Positions 6,536 through 7,979 of a stretch of DNA of 7,979 nt are shown here, in pieces (the stretch's first letter is position 1; each line of letters starts with the position of its first letter). The notes below the pieces were generated by a model. The model ran no database searches. It was not told where the DNA came from and saw nothing but the letters and a program-made list of their open reading frames with translations. The position numbers and the translations under genes are program-made. The DNA lies in NCBI RefSeq assembly GCF_014648115.1, contig NZ_BMQM01000060.1, forward strand, positions 1-7,979. The letters are read 5' to 3'. Source of the DNA: Deinococcus seoulensis. Lineage in GTDB: Bacteria; Deinococcota; Deinococci; Deinococcales; Deinococcaceae.

Positions 6536-7392
6536 TGAACGCTGACGATTTCCAGAGAGCGATTGAGCAGTTTCTGAAAGGGCTGAAACGCAGCCCGGCC
6601 ACCCTGCGGGCTTACCAGGCTGACTTGAATCACTTGCAACGGTGGTTACTGGAACAGCATCAGGAACTGGATGCCCCGACGCTGGAAGCCTACTTTGCAG
6701 CCCACGAGTGGGCTGCTTCCACGCAGAACCGCAAACAGACCGCCATTGAACGCTTCTGCCGCTGGGCCAGACAGCACGGGAAACTGGAAATTGACCCGAC
6801 GCTGCATCTGGAACGGCCTACTGTGCCACCACCACATCCGCGAGGACTGCGCCGTGAAGATGTGGAGCGCATCTTTGCCGTGATTCCAGGGCAACAGGCC
6901 AGAGATGCGTTGCTGTTCCGCCTGGTGTTCGAGACGGGACTTCGCATCAGCGAAGCCCTGAACATCCATCTGGACGACCTCGACCTCAGCAAAGGCGACG
7001 AACATCTGACCGTGCTGGGCAAAGGGGGGCAGCGCCGGACGGTGCTGCTCGATGACCCTAAACTGGTCAATGCCCTGCGGAAGTATCTGCGCTCACTGGA
7101 GTACGAGCATGGGCCGCTGTTCCAGGCGCAAAAGAATGGGCGTGGTGGCCCGTTGCGCTATCAGAGCGTGCAGGAGCGCTGGCAGCATTACGCGGCTGAG
7201 GCAGGCGTAGCCTGCACACTGCACCAGTTGCGGCATAGCCACGCTACTGAACTGGTCAATGGTGGGGTCAGTCTGGGAACAATACGGAAGCGGCTGGGGC
7301 ATCGCCATATCCAGACCACATTGCGCTATGCCGAGGTCAGTGACGCCTCAGCAGACGCCGAACTCAGGAAATGGCGTCGCAGTCGCAAATAA
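6535..7392 (+). CDS. tnpI: tyrosine recombinase of the TnpI/Xer type (cointegrate resolvase)
   Basis: This 285-residue protein is close in length to XerC/XerD and to TnpI of Tn4430. The N-terminal part (about 5-85) is a SAM-like core-binding domain: FLKGLKRSPATLRAYQADLNHLQRWL. The C-terminal catalytic domain shows all expected residues: R137 in FETGLRISEAL, K163 in LGKGGQRR, H230 and R233 in LHQLRHSHATEL, H256 in LGHRHIQ, and the nucleophile Y265 in TTLRYAEVS. It should cut and rejoin DNA through a covalent tyrosine link, most likely resolving the cointegrates made by TnpA at the site just upstream. The ATG has no well-spaced Shine-Dalgarno; no in-frame ATG, GTG or TTG lies between it and a TGA at 6481. 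The stop codon is three bases from the right inverted repeat. The tnpI name rests on context, since Xer and integron-like recombinases look alike. Confidence 0.93.
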   Translation: MNADDFQRAIEQFLKGLKRSPATLRAYQADLNHLQRWLLEQHQELDAPTLEAYFAAHEWAASTQNRKQTAIERFCRWARQHGKLEIDPTLHLERPTVPPPHPRGLRREDVERIFAVIPGQQARDALLFRLVFETGLRISEALNIHLDDLDLSKGDEHLTVLGKGGQRRTVLLDDPKLVNALRKYLRSLEYEHGPLFQAQKNGRGGPLRYQSVQERWQHYAAEAGVACTLHQLRHSHATELVNGGVSLGTIRKRLGHRHIQTTLRYAEVSDASADAELRKWRRSRK

Positions 7393-7395
7393 TTC

Positions 7396-7433
7396 CTTAG
7401 CGTAGGTTTCTGTTCTTACTCTCACGTCACCCC
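7396..7433 (-). repeat. Tn3-family terminal inverted repeat, right (IRR)
   Basis: Read inward on the minus strand it starts GGGGTGACG and ends ACGCTAAG, matching the left repeat at 34 of 38 positions. The match extends four bases further inward (7392-7395), overlapping the last base of the recombinase stop codon. Confidence 0.95.
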
Positions 7434-7438
7434 CTCAG
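7434..7438. repeat. 5-bp target-site duplication, right copy
   Basis: CTCAG directly follows the right terminal repeat and is identical to 101-105. Its last three bases are also the first three of a perfect hairpin arm (7436-7450), so the transposon entered at the base of that hairpin. Confidence 0.95.
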
Positions 7439-7468
7439 CAGGTGGCTTGAGAATCAAGCCACCTGCTG
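7436..7468. repeat. perfect 15-bp hairpin at the 3' end of the IS6 transposase gene
   Basis: CAGCAGGTGGCTTGA (7436-7450), loop GAA, then TCAAGCCACCTGCTG (7454-7468) form a perfect 15-bp stem. On the minus strand the transposase stop codon TGA (7454-7456) is at the top of the stem. No run of T follows, either now or in the rebuilt pre-insertion sequence, so it is not a standard intrinsic terminator. It may still stop transcripts, protect mRNA, or be part of the IS end. Confidence 0.75.
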
Positions 7469-7979
7469 CATCGCCTCTCGCCAGCGGAGAAGAGCTGCGG
7501 ATTGATGGCTTCGTCTGAGGGTGGCGGGAACGGTGGTTCGCGTGTGTCGATGGAGGTTCGAGACTCGGGCGTGCAGGGCGAGGAATTCTTGTGTTCGTTT
7601 CCGGCGCTTGAAGCCCAGTTGGCTTCGTTCTTGCTGCCGGGTGGGTCGGTGAGATTGCTCCACCAGATTGTTACAGCGGGCGGTGGAAGCGACCTGAACG
7701 TGCTCCACGCCGTGGAGCACGGGAATCTCACGCAGCGCCGCCCCATAGCTCCACAGCTTGTCGGTATGGATCACCTCCGGCACGTCGTATTCCCCCAGGA
7801 GGCGAACAAAAAAGGACTTGGCCGCCTGGGTGTCTCGGTGTTCCTGAAGCAGAATGTCCAGCACGTCCCCGTATTCGTCGACCGCTCGCCACAACCAATG
7901 CTTGACCCCGCCGACCTTGACGCAGACCTCGTCCAGATGCCATCGAGAACCCCGCCGGGGTTCTCGATGGCGCAGTTCC
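7454..7979 (-). CDS. IS6-family transposase, C-terminal 174 residues (5' end outside the window)
   Basis: The frame stays open from the window edge to the TGA at 7454-7456; the N-terminal helix-turn-helix is off the edge. It starts ELRHREPRRGSRWHLDEVCVK, so the real protein is longer than the version beginning at an internal TTG at 7894. The DDE catalytic set is visible: D16 (in WHLDE), D73 (in VIHTDKLWSYG) and E107 (in NNLVEQSHRPTR). The last two are 34 residues apart, with R114 seven residues after the Glu, as in IS6-family enzymes. This enzyme moves the IS by copying it into new targets, with joining of replicons. No frameshift is visible. The Tn3 transposon lies 15-20 bp past its stop codon, so the coding part was spared. 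Confidence 0.92.
   Translation of the reverse strand, partial: ELRHREPRRGSRWHLDEVCVKVGGVKHWLWRAVDEYGDVLDILLQEHRDTQAAKSFFVRLLGEYDVPEVIHTDKLWSYGAALREIPVLHGVEHVQVASTARCNNLVEQSHRPTRQQERSQLGFKRRKRTQEFLALHARVSNLHRHTRTTVPATLRRSHQSAALLRWREAMQQVA
7700..7720. repeat. perfect 10-bp hairpin inside the IS6 transposase gene
   Basis: GTGCTCCACG, one C, then CGTGGAGCAC. It encodes part of the stretch VLHGVEHVQV between the second catalytic Asp and the Glu. It may be chance in GC-rich coding DNA. Confidence 0.5.
7940..7970. repeat. perfect 14-bp hairpin inside the IS6 transposase gene
   Basis: CCATCGAGAACCCC (7940-7953), GCC, then GGGGTTCTCGATGG (7957-7970); the stem can be counted as 15 bp with a one-base loop. 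It encodes HREPRRGSRW just before the first catalytic Asp, so it lies in coding sequence. Confidence 0.6.

Larger units (their letters stand above)
106..7433. mobile_element. complete Tn3-family transposon with tyrosine recombinase and two beta-propeller passengers
   Basis: The boundaries are set by 38-bp inverted repeats starting GGGGT and ending CTAAG, flanked by the direct repeat CTCAG. Contents in left-to-right order are tnpA (minus), two exported WD40-like genes (minus), an intergenic control and resolution region, and a tyrosine recombinase gene (plus). There is no serine resolvase; the pairing of a Tn3 transposase with a tyrosine recombinase places it functionally with Tn4430-like elements. 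Both outer genes run right into the ends: the tnpA stop codon is inside the left repeat and the recombinase stop is three bases from the right repeat. All open frames are intact, so the element looks potentially active. Confidence 0.95.
65..7979 (-). mobile_element. IS6-family insertion sequence, split by the Tn3 transposon, right part running off the window
   Basis: Two separated pieces make one element. Its tip is at 65-105, and its transposase gene with 3' flank is at 7434-7979, read on the minus strand. Removing the transposon plus one CTCAG copy rejoins them and leaves 56 bp between the transposase stop codon and the outer tip at 65, a normal spacing for IS6 elements. The outer tip starts GGTTCTGGCAACTT, resembling known IS6-family ends such as the GGTTCTGTTGCAAA type. 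The other end lies outside the window. The transposase reading frame was not damaged by the Tn3 insertion, so the whole nested structure might still move if both tips are intact; this is inference. Confidence 0.75.

Noticed and set aside
7436..7468. Intrinsic terminator for the IS6 transposase
   Set aside because: The stem is perfect, but no T-run follows on the minus strand, either now or in the rebuilt pre-insertion sequence, so it is listed only as a hairpin.
1..7979. CRISPR array, tRNA, rRNA, toxin-antitoxin pair or replication origin
   Set aside because: No regularly spaced repeats, no RNA gene signatures, no small paired genes and no iteron-like arrays were seen.

Overview
The window holds one complete Tn3-family transposon (106-7433, 7328 bp) inserted into an IS6-family insertion sequence, which itself sits in a second, oppositely oriented copy of nearly the same IS. 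The fairly high GC content, the style of the IS6 transposase and a TANNNT box six bases from a start codon without a Shine-Dalgarno suggest Deinococcus or a relative, probably in a plasmid or other accessory region. This host guess is an inference; no host housekeeping gene is visible.

Layout. Positions 1-64 are a fragment of an IS6 transposase gene (+ strand). Positions 65-105 are the terminal tip of a second IS6 element. Positions 106-7433 are the Tn3-family transposon, bounded by 38-bp terminal inverted repeats with 34/38 identity and by a perfect 5-bp target duplication CTCAG (101-105 and 7434-7438). Positions 7434-7979 are the rest of the interrupted IS6 element; its transposase is read on the minus strand and its N-terminus lies beyond the window.

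Inside the transposon an AT-rich control region (6363-6534) separates two divergent units. To the right is a 285-residue tyrosine recombinase of the TnpI/Xer type. To the left is a three-gene minus-strand array: a 385-aa exported WD40-like beta-propeller protein, a 675-aa second exported propeller protein starting in a 4-bp ATGA overlap, and a full-length Tn3 transposase (TnpA, 1006 aa) 21 bp further on. The two propeller genes are the only passengers and appear to be co-transcribed with tnpA. The control region contains a dif-like inverted repeat with a 6-bp centre and a second 13-bp copy of one arm overlapping the recombinase start codon, a plausible cointegrate-resolution site like the irs of Tn4430.

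Together: TnpA would act on the 38-bp ends to make cointegrates, TnpI would resolve them at the control-region site, and the same region probably drives both operons. The role of the two exported propeller proteins cannot be told from the sequence; they are the most novel part of the window.
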